A DNA stretch of 42,654 nucleotides. Origin: Terriglobia bacterium (GTDB lineage Bacteria > Acidobacteriota > Terriglobia > UBA7540). Where the stretch lies: the NCBI GenBank assembly GCA_030041095.1, contig JASHON010000189.1:1-42654 (forward strand). The letters are read 5' to 3'. A program made the translations under genes and the position numbers. Numbering within the stretch: position 1 is the stretch's first letter; every line of letters starts with the position of its first letter. The notes below the pieces were generated by a model that was given only the letters and a program-made list of their open reading frames with translations, did no database searches and was not told where the DNA came from. Shown piece by piece: positions 21,450-30,155 of the stretch.

Positions 21450-24311
21450 ATGACTTGTCCGCACTGCCGGGCCGAAAACGACGCTGGCGCTTCGCGCTGC
21501 GCCCGCTGCGGCAAGGGTTTGGTTGGCTTCCATGCTGCGGAAACGCTTGTAGGAAACCGCGCCCCTGCCGGCGCGGAACGGCCTGAGCCCCACCCTCTGG
21601 CCACCACCGCGGCCCTGGCTACTCCTCCTCCTCAACCTACAACCGGAACCGATCTCTGGCCTTCTGCGCCCGGGCTTTCCGTGACACTCGAGCCCGGAAC
21701 TGAATTTGGGCCGCGATATCGCATTGAGTCGCTGCTTGGCCGGGGCGGAATGGGCTTGGTCTATAAAGCGCTTGACCTCGATCTCAACCGTACTGTTGCG
21801 CTTAAGCTGATCCGGGCCGATCTCACGTTGAACCCCGAGGCGCTTCAGCGATTCAAGCAGGAGTTGCTGCTTTCCAGCCGCATCTCGCACAAGAACGTCC
21901 TGCGTATCCACGACCTCGGCGAAGTGGACGGGGTGAAGTTCATTTCCATGGCCTACGTTGAAGGCGAGGATTTGCACCGGCTCCTGCGCCGTTGCGGCCG
22001 CCTCCCGATCGACCGGATCTTAAGACTCGCCCGGCAGCTTTGTTCGGCTCTCGAAGCCGCACATAGCGAAGGAATCGTTCATCGCGATCTCAAGCCTCAG
22101 AACGTGCTCATCGACCGCGATGAGAACGCCTACATTTCCGATTTTGGCCTGGCCAAGACCTTGGAAGCGGGCGCTCAGGAGATGACGCACACGGGGCAGA
22201 TTCTTGGCACTCCGCGCTATATGTCACCCGAGCAGGCGCAGGGGAAAACGGTGGACGCCCGATCCGATCTTTATTCGCTCGGCTTGATGCTGTTTGAAAT
22301 GGCGACAGGAACCTGCCCATTCAAAGGCGATTCCTTTGCCGAGCTGATGCTGCAGCGAATTCAAGAAAAACCGAAGAACCCCAAGTCGCTTAATCCTGAA
22401 GTGCCGGACTATCTGGCGCGTGTCATCCTTCGCTGCCTCGAGGCCGATCCGGAGCGCCGCTATCAATCGGCGAGCGAGATCATTGCGGACCTGGGCCGCG
22501 AGCAAGCGTCCAAGCCTCGGCATAGCACGTCGCTTCAGATCAGTTTGCCGTTGCCTGCCCGGCGCCGCTGGATCTACGCTGCGGTAGCGGCTGCCCTCAT
22601 CGCCGCTCTCGCTTTATTTCTGATCTCTTTCCGAAAAACCCGGCAACCGCATACGGGCATTGTGGCGGCGGGAGCAGGACGCCTGCCGGCGCTTGACCGC
22701 GGAAAGTACCTTGCCGTTCTTCCCTTTCGCGTGCTCGGAAACCAGGCATCGTTAGGCTATCTGGCTGAAGGTCTGGATGAATCGCTGACGGCCAAGCTTT
22801 TCAGCCTGAGCGGCGTTCACATGGTTTCGTCCTCTGCGGTCGAGAAGGAAGGGGCGGCAAAGCCAATCTCAAAAATCGCCCAGGATTTGGGCGTGAACCT
22901 GGCAGTTCAAGGCAGCGTCCAAGCCGTCGGGCGCGAAATTGCTATTTTCGTGAGGTTGGAGGACATGTCGTCCGGCCGGCTTTTGTGGATTCAGGAATTC
23001 ACGGGCGTGCCGCGGGATTTGTTGACCATCGAAGATAAGATCTCGAACGGCTTGATCGCTCAATTGCAACTCCATCCGGGCGCGGCGGAGCTCGCACGCT
23101 CGACAGCTCATCCTACGGAGAAGTTTTCTGCCTACCAGCCTTACCTCAAAGGCCAGGACCTGATGCGAGGTTTGCCGGATGCCAAAACGATTCAGACTGC
23201 CATCGATGACTACCAGGAAGCTCTTAAGCAGGACCCGAACTTCGCACTCGCTTACGCCGGCCTCGCTAATGCCAGCCTGCAGATGTACCAGCAGAAAAAG
23301 GACCGGTTTTGGGTGGAGCAGGCGCTGACGGCTGCGCAGCAGGCGGAGCAGCTCAGCAGCAATCTGCCACAGGTTTATATGGCGTTGGGCAACGTCTATA
23401 GCGCCACAGGAAGGAGCGCGCAGGCCATTACGGATCTGAAGCGCGCTGTTCAGTTGGCGCCTGGTTCGGATGAGCCCCACCGTCTGCTTGGGAATGCGTA
23501 CGAAGCGAACGGGCAGTCGGAGCTGGCTGTCGCCGCGCTGCAGAGAGCCGTTGCAGTCGATCCTTACTACTGGGTGAATTCTGACGAGCTAGGGAAAGCG
23601 TATGAACAAGCTGGGAAATATCACGAGGCTATGGCGCAGTTCCAACGAGTCGTGCAACTTGAGCCGGCGGATGCGGCCGGCTTCTTCAATATCGGGGCAA
23701 TTTACATGATCGAGGGGGATTACAGCCACGCGATTCCATCCCTCGAGAAAGCGGTCAAGCTCAATCCCACATTTGGCCATTATTCGGACTTGGGCACGGC
23801 ATACTTTTACGCGAGGCGTTTCACTGACGCAGTCAGCGCGTTCGACAAAGCGGCGCAGCTAAGCCCGAACCAGGAAATGATTTATGGCAACCTCGCTCAA
23901 GCATACCTTTACGCAGGACAGAAACAGAAAGCAACGCAGGCATTCGCCCAAGCCATCGGCCTTTCATATAAAGAACTGCAGGTGAATCCTCGCGATGCTG
24001 ATACGCTGGCGGACATGGCGGAATATTATGCGATGCAAGGCGAGGCGGCGCAGGCCATCCAATTCATCCATAGCGCCCGCTCCATCAGCCCGGGAAACCC
24101 GCAATATGCCTATGACGAGGCGGTCGTGGAGGCTGCAGCCAGGAATCAGCCGGCGGCCCTTGCTTCACTAGGCGAGGCGCTAAGAGGGGGTTATCCCGCG
24201 CGGCAGGCAGCCCAGGACCCCGAACTCTCCATCCTTCAGGGCAATCCCGACTTCAAAAAGCTGCTCTCAGGTTACAGTGGAAAACCTACTGCCTCCACAC
24301 ACGGCAACTGA
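21450..24311 (+). CDS. Membrane Ser/Thr protein kinase with zinc ribbon, FlgO-like domain and TPRs
   Basis: A 953-residue Hanks-type kinase. An N-terminal zinc ribbon (MTCPHC, CARC; C3, C6, C17, C20) and a Pro/Ala linker precede the kinase domain at about 90-350. That domain has Gly-loop GRGGMGLVYKA, lysine in VALKLI (119), catalytic loop HRDLKPQN (211), DFG (231) and APE-like SPEQ. A single membrane helix (374-394) leads to an external FlgO/CsgG-like domain (LAVLPFRVLG... VQGSVQAVG) and seven or more TPR units to the C-terminus. Typical of Acidobacteriota; it probably senses an external ligand. The start at 21450 is preferred because of the zinc ribbon; 21414 would be nearly leaderless. Confidence 0.9.
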   Translation: MTCPHCRAENDAGASRCARCGKGLVGFHAAETLVGNRAPAGAERPEPHPLATTAALATPPPQPTTGTDLWPSAPGLSVTLEPGTEFGPRYRIESLLGRGGMGLVYKALDLDLNRTVALKLIRADLTLNPEALQRFKQELLLSSRISHKNVLRIHDLGEVDGVKFISMAYVEGEDLHRLLRRCGRLPIDRILRLARQLCSALEAAHSEGIVHRDLKPQNVLIDRDENAYISDFGLAKTLEAGAQEMTHTGQILGTPRYMSPEQAQGKTVDARSDLYSLGLMLFEMATGTCPFKGDSFAELMLQRIQEKPKNPKSLNPEVPDYLARVILRCLEADPERRYQSASEIIADLGREQASKPRHSTSLQISLPLPARRRWIYAAVAAALIAALALFLISFRKTRQPHTGIVAAGAGRLPALDRGKYLAVLPFRVLGNQASLGYLAEGLDESLTAKLFSLSGVHMVSSSAVEKEGAAKPISKIAQDLGVNLAVQGSVQAVGREIAIFVRLEDMSSGRLLWIQEFTGVPRDLLTIEDKISNGLIAQLQLHPGAAELARSTAHPTEKFSAYQPYLKGQDLMRGLPDAKTIQTAIDDYQEALKQDPNFALAYAGLANASLQMYQQKKDRFWVEQALTAAQQAEQLSSNLPQVYMALGNVYSATGRSAQAITDLKRAVQLAPGSDEPHRLLGNAYEANGQSELAVAALQRAVAVDPYYWVNSDELGKAYEQAGKYHEAMAQFQRVVQLEPADAAGFFNIGAIYMIEGDYSHAIPSLEKAVKLNPTFGHYSDLGTAYFYARRFTDAVSAFDKAAQLSPNQEMIYGNLAQAYLYAGQKQKATQAFAQAIGLSYKELQVNPRDADTLADMAEYYAMQGEAAQAIQFIHSARSISPGNPQYAYDEAVVEAAARNQPAALASLGEALRGGYPARQAAQDPELSILQGNPDFKKLLSGYSGKPTASTHGN

Positions 24312-24330
24312 ACGAGACCCTAGGGGCGGG

Positions 24331-24981
24331 CTACAACAACTCTGCAGCGCGGGAACGCCTCATCCGCCGCCACGCCAAGCCAAGAACCAGGAGCACGCTG
24401 GGAAGGAAGAGCAGCAAGGTGCCGGGCTCGGGAGCTGGGTCGTTAACGGATGTTGGCGGAAGGCTTGTGCAGGTAAGGCCATCCGACGGATTGTTGCAAG
24501 CGATGGGGTCTTCACCAACAAAAAAGACAGTTCCATTAGTTAAAGACTCCCCGCCGAAGAATGAGATGTTGACGTTCTCTCCCCCATAGAGATTTCCCGT
24601 CGGGCAGCCGGCGTTGTCGGTGAGATAAGGGCCTGAAGTGGTGCAGTTGAGCGGCTGGCCCACCAGCACGCTGTCTGGCGGAACGGTGAACGAGATTTCG
24701 AAGCTGCTCAGTTCCGTCCCCGTATTGTTGAAGAATCCCAGGCAGGCGTCGTAGTTGGGCGCAGGGTTGAATCCCGAATAGGCGCTGCAGCTCAGCCAGC
24801 TAACCGGATACACGGTGTCCGGAGAACTGATGGTGTACAGGTTCTGATATTGGGGACTTGCGGTGGGCGGGTCGAAGACGATGTGCATGTCCGTATTGTC
24901 GGCCAGCCCTGCCGCCGCGAAACCGCACACCAGAATCACCACTAGCAATAATCGCTGAAACCTGAAACCTGAAGTGCTCAT
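24331..24981 (-). CDS. PEP-CTERM secreted protein with six conserved cysteines (copy 2)
   Basis: A 216-residue exported protein. Signal peptide (1-27), then ADNTDMHIVFDP, a beta-rich mature part, and a C-terminal sorting signal with PEP at 184-186, a hydrophobic helix and the RRMRRSR tail. Such signals are cut by exosortase, and the protein is then released or attached to the envelope or exopolysaccharide. Mature cysteines lie at 65, 80, 113, 126, 162 and 171, matching the neighbour at 25079. GGAGG sets the start at 24981. It is the second gene of a two-gene unit and ends 19 bases from the convergent kinase gene. Confidence 0.85.
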   Translation of the reverse strand: MSTSGFRFQRLLLVVILVCGFAAAGLADNTDMHIVFDPPTASPQYQNLYTISSPDTVYPVSWLSCSAYSGFNPAPNYDACLGFFNNTGTELSSFEISFTVPPDSVLVGQPLNCTTSGPYLTDNAGCPTGNLYGGENVNISFFGGESLTNGTVFFVGEDPIACNNPSDGLTCTSLPPTSVNDPAPEPGTLLLFLPSVLLVLGLAWRRMRRSRAAELL

Positions 24982-25078
24982 CGGGGACCTCCCTCCAAAC
25001 TTAACCCGCCGCGCGCACGCAAGAAACCCTGCGGTACCACGCATTGCTTCGTCTAGCCTTATTTCGAAGGCTCGAACG

Positions 25079-25729
25079 CTATCCCAACCGGTAGCTCTCA
25101 CCGGATGCGGCGCGTCGCAGCCATCCAACGGCTAAGATGAAAAACAAAAGCGGAAGAGCCAGCATGAACGAGCTGGGCTCAGGCGCGGATGCAATGACGG
25201 TCGCCGGCGTGAAATCGGATAGCGCGCAGGCGACTCCGCCACAATCCGCGTACGCGCCGATATAGAAGTTCGTGTAACTCGGAACGCCTTCTCCCGTTCC
25301 CTGGCTAAAGGTGACATCCAAAAGCGAATCCGCGCCAACCGACTCCGGACAATTATTGGTCGTAAGAGAACTATCGCTGGTTTCGCAGGTCAAATCCTGG
25401 CTCGTGAAGCCCTCCAGCGTGGTCGGCGTGGTGAACTGAAGAGTGAAGGCATCCAGCGTCACTCCCGAAACGTTGTCCAACGCCAGGCAGGCGGTGTCGC
25501 CGCTCAGTGACGCCGGTATCCCCGCGTCGCTGCAACTCTGCCATGTGACCGCCAGAGGCGTGCCGAGATCGAAATCATAAACGTCCGTTATCGTGGCAGG
25601 CGGATCGCCGCTAGTTGGATCAAACACAATTCGCATATCCGAATTGTCGGCCATCGCGCCAATGGCAAATCCCAGAATCAAAACTAACGGAAATGCACAC
25701 CGAAGAAACCTTAACCCCCACACTTTCAT
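25079..25729 (-). CDS. PEP-CTERM secreted protein with six conserved cysteines (copy 1)
   Basis: A 216-residue paralogue of the gene at 24331, same length and layout. Signal peptide (1-27), ADNSDMRIVFDP at the mature N-terminus, and cysteines at 66, 81, 115, 127, 163 and 168. PEP is at 183-185, followed by a hydrophobic helix and RRAASGE. The W-x-SCS, ACL and LxCxTS motifs are shared. A GGAGGGAG sits eight bases before the ATG and a strong sigma-70 promoter lies upstream. The XrtA-type polysaccharide genes at the right of the window make an exosortase in this genome likely. The molecular role is unknown. Confidence 0.85.
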   Translation of the reverse strand: MKVWGLRFLRCAFPLVLILGFAIGAMADNSDMRIVFDPTSGDPPATITDVYDFDLGTPLAVTWQSCSDAGIPASLSGDTACLALDNVSGVTLDAFTLQFTTPTTLEGFTSQDLTCETSDSSLTTNNCPESVGADSLLDVTFSQGTGEGVPSYTNFYIGAYADCGGVACALSDFTPATVIASAPEPSSFMLALPLLFFILAVGWLRRAASGESYRLG

Positions 25730-25803
25730 CGGTCAATCTCCCTCCTTCTGCCAGGTAGCGCAACACCTCGCGACTCCCCACCACACCCCTCGCAGTATCC
25801 CCA

Positions 25804-25832
25804 ACTCTAGTCGTGTCCAAAGAGCTTGTCAA
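25804..25832 (-). promoter_or_regulatory. Sigma-70 promoter for the PEP-CTERM pair
   Basis: On the minus strand a perfect TTGACA (25832-25827), an exact 17-base spacer and TAGAGT (25809-25804) predict a start near 25797, giving a leader of about 68 bases. This is the best-formed promoter in the window. Confidence 0.7.
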
Positions 25833-25968
25833 GCTAAATCAAGGCCTCGTTTTACTGTGTATTAACTAGGCATTCCAAGCCTCTGCGGGTCGATTCCCGG
25901 GGCTCAAACCCGGCAGCCGATGATGCGTGATTTTTGCCCAAACTCATGCGACCCATCGGTCAGTGCCT

Positions 25969-27618
25969 CTATCCCGTAAAACGCAACAACGCCATCGTCA
26001 CATCATCCGCCTGTGGGGCTGAACCCACGAAGTTCTCCATGGCTTTCAGCAGGTTGTCACAGGTCTCCGACGGGCCCAAACCCTGGGTATTAGAATCTGC
26101 CAGAACATGCCTTACGCGTTCCTCGCCCAACAACTCAGACGCCTCGTTCTGCGCTTCCGTCAGGCCGTCGGAATAGATGAGAATTTGGTCGCCACGCTTT
26201 AACTCGATTTCGGAAATATCGAAAGAAGCGTTGTCAAACATCCCTACCGGGAAGTTCGGCGAGCTTACGATTTCTACCTCACCGCCCACTCTCAAGATCA
26301 TCGGGGAAGCATGGCCCGCGTTCACGAACTGGAAGCGGCCCGTGGGTTCGAGGATCCCATACAGCAGGGTGGCGTACATTTCCGGCGGCGTGCGCTGGCA
26401 GAGGAAGTGGTTCACGCTTCGAAAAAGCTGGTCGAGCGGAGGATCGGCCGCCGCGAGCGCGGCAAACGCACCCTGAAGCATAACGGACATCATGGCGGCA
26501 GGAAGCCCTTTTCCGGAGACGTCCGCGACGGTCAACCCAAACCGGTCAGCCGGGAGCGATACGAAATCGTAGTAATCACCTCCCACCGTCCGGCAGGGCG
26601 TACTGAGCGCGTGGATATGAAAATGGCCTGCCTGCGGCAGGCTACCTGGCAGCAGGCTCTCCTGAATCCGCCGCGCCACAGACATTTCATTGCGACTTCG
26701 CTCCTGCTCGCGCGCCACGCGGATCAGCCGCGCGTTCTCAATGATCATGGCGCTTTCCATGGCCAGCGTCTGAAGCGCCTGGCGGTCGAGCCGCGTAATC
26801 GCCGCGGCGCGCCGCCGGCTTTCGATGTAGAGAACACCCAGGAGTTCCGGCCTTTCCTGCCGGATGGTCTCTCCGCCAAGCTCGGCCAACGGAAGCCGCT
26901 CGAGAGGCAGGGCGACGACACTCTGCTGCTCTGCAGATAGTATCGCCGTCTCATCGGCAGCGGGCCCGCCGCTGACATTGCCCAGGATCACTTCCTCCCG
27001 GCGTGTTTCGATAACGCGCTCGACAACTTCGAGCAAGAGGTCACTCGAAGGCATTTCCGGAACGTAGCCGGTGCGGGTACGCGCCAGCCGCAGGCGGGGT
27101 TCGTGCCCTTTCTCTGTGAGAAAGAGAAAGCCGCGCTCGGCATCGAACAATTGCAGCGCGGAATCGACGACCGCGGCGAGAATTTCATCGAGCGCCGGAG
27201 CCCGGTGCAATATTTGCGCCACCTGCAGCAGCAGATTCAAGTGCTGCAGGCGAGGCGCCGCGCTTCCAGGAGCTTTTTGTATTTCGTCCAACAGGGTGGC
27301 GAGCTTGGCTTCCTCGGTCCGGTAGGTCAAGCGGTACGCATCGGTGACTCCCAGGCCGATACGGTCTCCATCCTTCAGCAGGCAGCGCGTCACACGCTCC
27401 CCGTTCACGAAGGTGCCGTGGCGGCTATCCAGATCCTCGAGGAGGTCGCCTCGGGAGTCTCTTACGATTCGAGCGTGGCGGCGGGAAATGCGGTTGTCGA
27501 GCAGTACGAGGTCGCTATCGCCCTGGCGCCCGATAGTGAAGGGCGTCTGTGCGATCTCAACCTCGCGCTCGCTTCCGGAAGCATCGCTGACGAGGATTCG
27601 CGCGCCAGTATCGGCCAT
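25969..27618 (-). CDS. FHA-GAF-PP2C (SpoIIE/RsbU-type) phosphatase
   Basis: A 549-residue cytoplasmic regulator. Residues 25-98 are an FHA phosphothreonine-binding domain (GRQGDSD, RRHARI, DSRHGTFVNG). Residues 145-300 are a GAF-type sensor domain (LFDAERGFLFL, LLGVLYIES). Residues 340-548 are a PP2C-type phosphatase with metal ligands in GGDYYD (346-351), VADVSGKG (D366) and SDGLTE. Enzymes of this layout dephosphorylate anti-sigma-factor antagonists or other Ser/Thr-phosphorylated proteins. The FHA domain suggests it is docked to a phosphorylated partner, for instance substrates of a kinase like the one at 21450 (inference). Confidence 0.92.
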   Translation of the reverse strand: MADTGARILVSDASGSEREVEIAQTPFTIGRQGDSDLVLLDNRISRRHARIVRDSRGDLLEDLDSRHGTFVNGERVTRCLLKDGDRIGLGVTDAYRLTYRTEEAKLATLLDEIQKAPGSAAPRLQHLNLLLQVAQILHRAPALDEILAAVVDSALQLFDAERGFLFLTEKGHEPRLRLARTRTGYVPEMPSSDLLLEVVERVIETRREEVILGNVSGGPAADETAILSAEQQSVVALPLERLPLAELGGETIRQERPELLGVLYIESRRRAAAITRLDRQALQTLAMESAMIIENARLIRVAREQERSRNEMSVARRIQESLLPGSLPQAGHFHIHALSTPCRTVGGDYYDFVSLPADRFGLTVADVSGKGLPAAMMSVMLQGAFAALAAADPPLDQLFRSVNHFLCQRTPPEMYATLLYGILEPTGRFQFVNAGHASPMILRVGGEVEIVSSPNFPVGMFDNASFDISEIELKRGDQILIYSDGLTEAQNEASELLGEERVRHVLADSNTQGLGPSETCDNLLKAMENFVGSAPQADDVTMALLRFTG

Positions 27619-27758
27619 GGATGAGTGCCGTGGATCCCGTGCCGCTCGATAGTCGCAGGACCTGACGGCTTGGCTATTCTAACGAGGGTTTGAGGCGGGC
27701 GCAAGGCAGCGCAAGACCTCACGAAACGATGGCCATTCTATGCGGTGCGCTCGCGCCG

Positions 27759-28631
27759 TCAAAGCGCCCGTTCCGCCATCTCCCGTCCTTTGGCCGCGAT
27801 GGGGCTGCCGAGGACGAAAACGATGAGCCCGGACCCGCCCCTGAATTTACTGTGGCGCGCGGTGGAAAAGCCGGCTCGATGAAGATGCGCTTCCAGTTCG
27901 CGCCAGCCGAGGCCTGTCTCCCTGGGCAACTCGTGGTAATGCACAGCGACGCGTCTCAGGCGGTCGAGCGCCGTTCGCGGCGTGGCGAGGAGGGAGTCAT
28001 ACTCGCTTCCGTGGATGTTCATCTTGACGAGGTCTGCGGACTCGAATCCGTGCTCGTCCATAGCTGCTGCCAGGGTTGCAACTCGAACGGATGCCGTCCG
28101 TGCTCGTTCGGACGCGGCACGCGCTTCCGCGTTGACCGTCTTTGCAGCTTGTGTGACAAGATGCCGGTCATAAGCCGCAATGCCTGCGCGAGCATCCATC
28201 CGCTCCTCTCCACTCTCGGCCCCTAGCGCCAGATCCGCAAGGGTGACCCGTTCTCTGAGTCCGTTGGCTTCCACAAGTTCCCGGAGCCTTGCAAAGGAGC
28301 TGGGGAAGGGTTCGATGGCGAGGATGCGCGCGAGCGGCGCCCTCCTCGCCGCGAACAGCGTAAAGAAGCCAACGTTCGCGCCCGCATCGACAATGCGCTC
28401 GCACGAGGGATCCACTTGGTAGTGTCTGCGAGCGAACACGAGCCAGAAAACCACAACGTCGGAGCGATCGTGGAGCCTGAGACAGCCGCCGCCGCGCAGC
28501 CTCACTTCATACGGATACTCAATCGGCCTCAGCCTGAGATATGCCAGCAGGATGGCCCTCCACTGGCGGGTTTCGGACCGGCATCTCAGGAGCTCGGGAA
28601 CCAGGCGTAGAACGCCGCGGATTGTAACCAC
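27759..28631 (-). CDS. FkbM-family methyltransferase, divergent
   Basis: A 290-residue class I SAM-dependent methyltransferase. Motif I is IVDAGANVGFFTLFA (80-94) and the acidic residue after it is in LAIEPFPSSF. The segment KMNIHGSE (203-210) stands where FkbM proteins usually read I-D-V-E-G-A-E, so two acidic positions are replaced by Asn and His. The start is GTG at 28631 with GGAG about nine bases upstream. FkbM enzymes often O-methylate sugars in exopolysaccharide clusters. It is the last gene of the leftward polysaccharide locus, and the 254-base gap before it holds nothing recognised. Confidence 0.8.
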   Translation of the reverse strand: MVTIRGVLRLVPELLRCRSETRQWRAILLAYLRLRPIEYPYEVRLRGGGCLRLHDRSDVVVFWLVFARRHYQVDPSCERIVDAGANVGFFTLFAARRAPLARILAIEPFPSSFARLRELVEANGLRERVTLADLALGAESGEERMDARAGIAAYDRHLVTQAAKTVNAEARAASERARTASVRVATLAAAMDEHGFESADLVKMNIHGSEYDSLLATPRTALDRLRRVAVHYHELPRETGLGWRELEAHLHRAGFSTARHSKFRGGSGLIVFVLGSPIAAKGREMAERAL

Positions 28632-28885
28632 CCTGGAATCTCCGGAAACTGGACGCTGCTGTTACCGGCGAGGGCACTCTGCGGCCCGTTTTCGCGTCAC
28701 CACCCCCTTTCAGCAGCCACCACCTTCTCGCGAGTCACTGCGTTGGGGAGTATGGTAGCTCATCTGATCGAGCACGGTCAAACGGCAAACGTAGCAAATG
28801 TGGCAGCAAATATCGGCGGATGCGGGCGGACCGGCGGGGGCGGGCTCGTGAACTACCGCCTCGCAAAATCGGGGCGTTGGGACCT

Positions 28886-30097
28886 TCACATTTCGTCAGT
28901 TTGCGGCAGGTCGCGCTCGGGCGGCGCGCCGTCCTTGCCGCCGTCATGAGAGGCAATCGCCGGCGTTGACGCAACTCTCGCTGCTGCCTTGCCTGCCACT
29001 CTGGATTCCGACAATTGATCCTGGCGCATTTCGCTGGCTACCACTGCCGTTTTTACGCGCTCGGACTCAAATCGCTTCTTGATTCTCAGAAACGGCTTTT
29101 CGACGAGATAATGCGAGGCAAGGGCAGCGGCAAAGGCGAGCGCGATGCTCAGCGGAAAGCGATTGAGGAAAGAATGACTGTAGCGATCCAAGAAAGGCTG
29201 CTGCCACAAATAGAGCGAGTAGCTGAGCACGCCGACAAAGGCCACAGGGCGCCAATTCAGGACTTTCCCAATCGCGCCCGTGCTGTTCCGCATGCACCAG
29301 TCGAGGCACAACGCGATACCCACATTCATTAACCCGTAACCCAGCGTGAATCGCCAGCGCAGGCGGTAAAACGGCAGAACCAGGAGCAGAGTGACGATGG
29401 GCACAAGGACGAATAGCCTCGAGGACAGCAAGCGGATGTATTCGCGGCGCGCGGAGAGCCAGCCGCGCAAGAGCGCCAGCAGGCAGCCTGTAGCGAGGCT
29501 GTCTGCCGCGGTTTCGAAGCGCACGCCGATTTCAAAGTGCGCCCCCGGGGCGAGGAGCATTTCCACCACCCGAAATGCCGGCGCGGCCGCAAGCGCCAAC
29601 GCCGCAATCATCATGCCGCGCTTTCTTCCGGCGAGGAACAGCGTCAGCGGCCACAACAAGTAAAACTGCTCTTCAACTGAGAGCGACCAGAGATGTCCGA
29701 TATACCAACTTCGGTTCGGATCGTAATTGGCCGTATAGGTGACGGCGTGGAGCAGATCGCGGGCGTGCAGCGCAACCACGCCGGAAGCGCTGAGCAATGC
29801 AATCGCCAGAATGTAAGTGTAGGAAGCCGGAAAGATGCGAAACACGCGGCGCAAATAGAATTTCTTCAGAGAAATTCGCCCCGTCACCTCGAGCTCTTCC
29901 ACGAGCAGCGTGGTGATGAGGAATCCGGAGAGCACGAAAAAGATCCGCACGCCGAATTCCGCGTAGGCTCCCGTCCATTTCAGATAAAGAGGCGGGTGCA
30001 TTTCGATGGAGTGTCCGAACAACACCAAGGCAATCGCCAGCGCCCGAAGGCCGTCAAGCGAAGGAATGCGCACGGAGTGTTGATGCTTGGCTCTCAT
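28886..30097 (-). CDS. Acyltransferase-3 (OafA/YrhL-type) membrane protein
   Basis: A 403-residue polytopic inner-membrane O-acyltransferase. The N-terminus RIPSLDGLRALAIALVLFGH is the family hallmark, with the conserved His at the end of helix 1 and the R-in-loop FYLRRVFRIFP. LWSLSVEEQFYLLWPL is the second hallmark. About ten hydrophobic helices and a soluble C-terminal tail follow. It should transfer an acetyl or other acyl group to a sugar of the locus polysaccharide or its lipid-linked precursor. There is no SGNH domain at the C-terminus. No strong ribosome-binding site precedes the ATG. Confidence 0.9.
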   Translation of the reverse strand: MRAKHQHSVRIPSLDGLRALAIALVLFGHSIEMHPPLYLKWTGAYAEFGVRIFFVLSGFLITTLLVEELEVTGRISLKKFYLRRVFRIFPASYTYILAIALLSASGVVALHARDLLHAVTYTANYDPNRSWYIGHLWSLSVEEQFYLLWPLTLFLAGRKRGMMIAALALAAAPAFRVVEMLLAPGAHFEIGVRFETAADSLATGCLLALLRGWLSARREYIRLLSSRLFVLVPIVTLLLVLPFYRLRWRFTLGYGLMNVGIALCLDWCMRNSTGAIGKVLNWRPVAFVGVLSYSLYLWQQPFLDRYSHSFLNRFPLSIALAFAAALASHYLVEKPFLRIKKRFESERVKTAVVASEMRQDQLSESRVAGKAAARVASTPAIASHDGGKDGAPPERDLPQTDEM

Positions 30098-30155
30098 GGG
30101 TAGCTTGGTTCAATGCTCCGGGGATGAATCGGCTGGAGTCGAAGCAAGTCGCAGG

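Noticed and set aside
25885-25905. tRNA T-arm-like stretch GGGTCGATTCCC with a nearby CCGGG/CCCGG hairpin
   Set aside because: Stem and loop sizes are wrong for a T-arm, and no matching acceptor, D-arm or anticodon arm lies upstream. No T-run makes it a terminator either.
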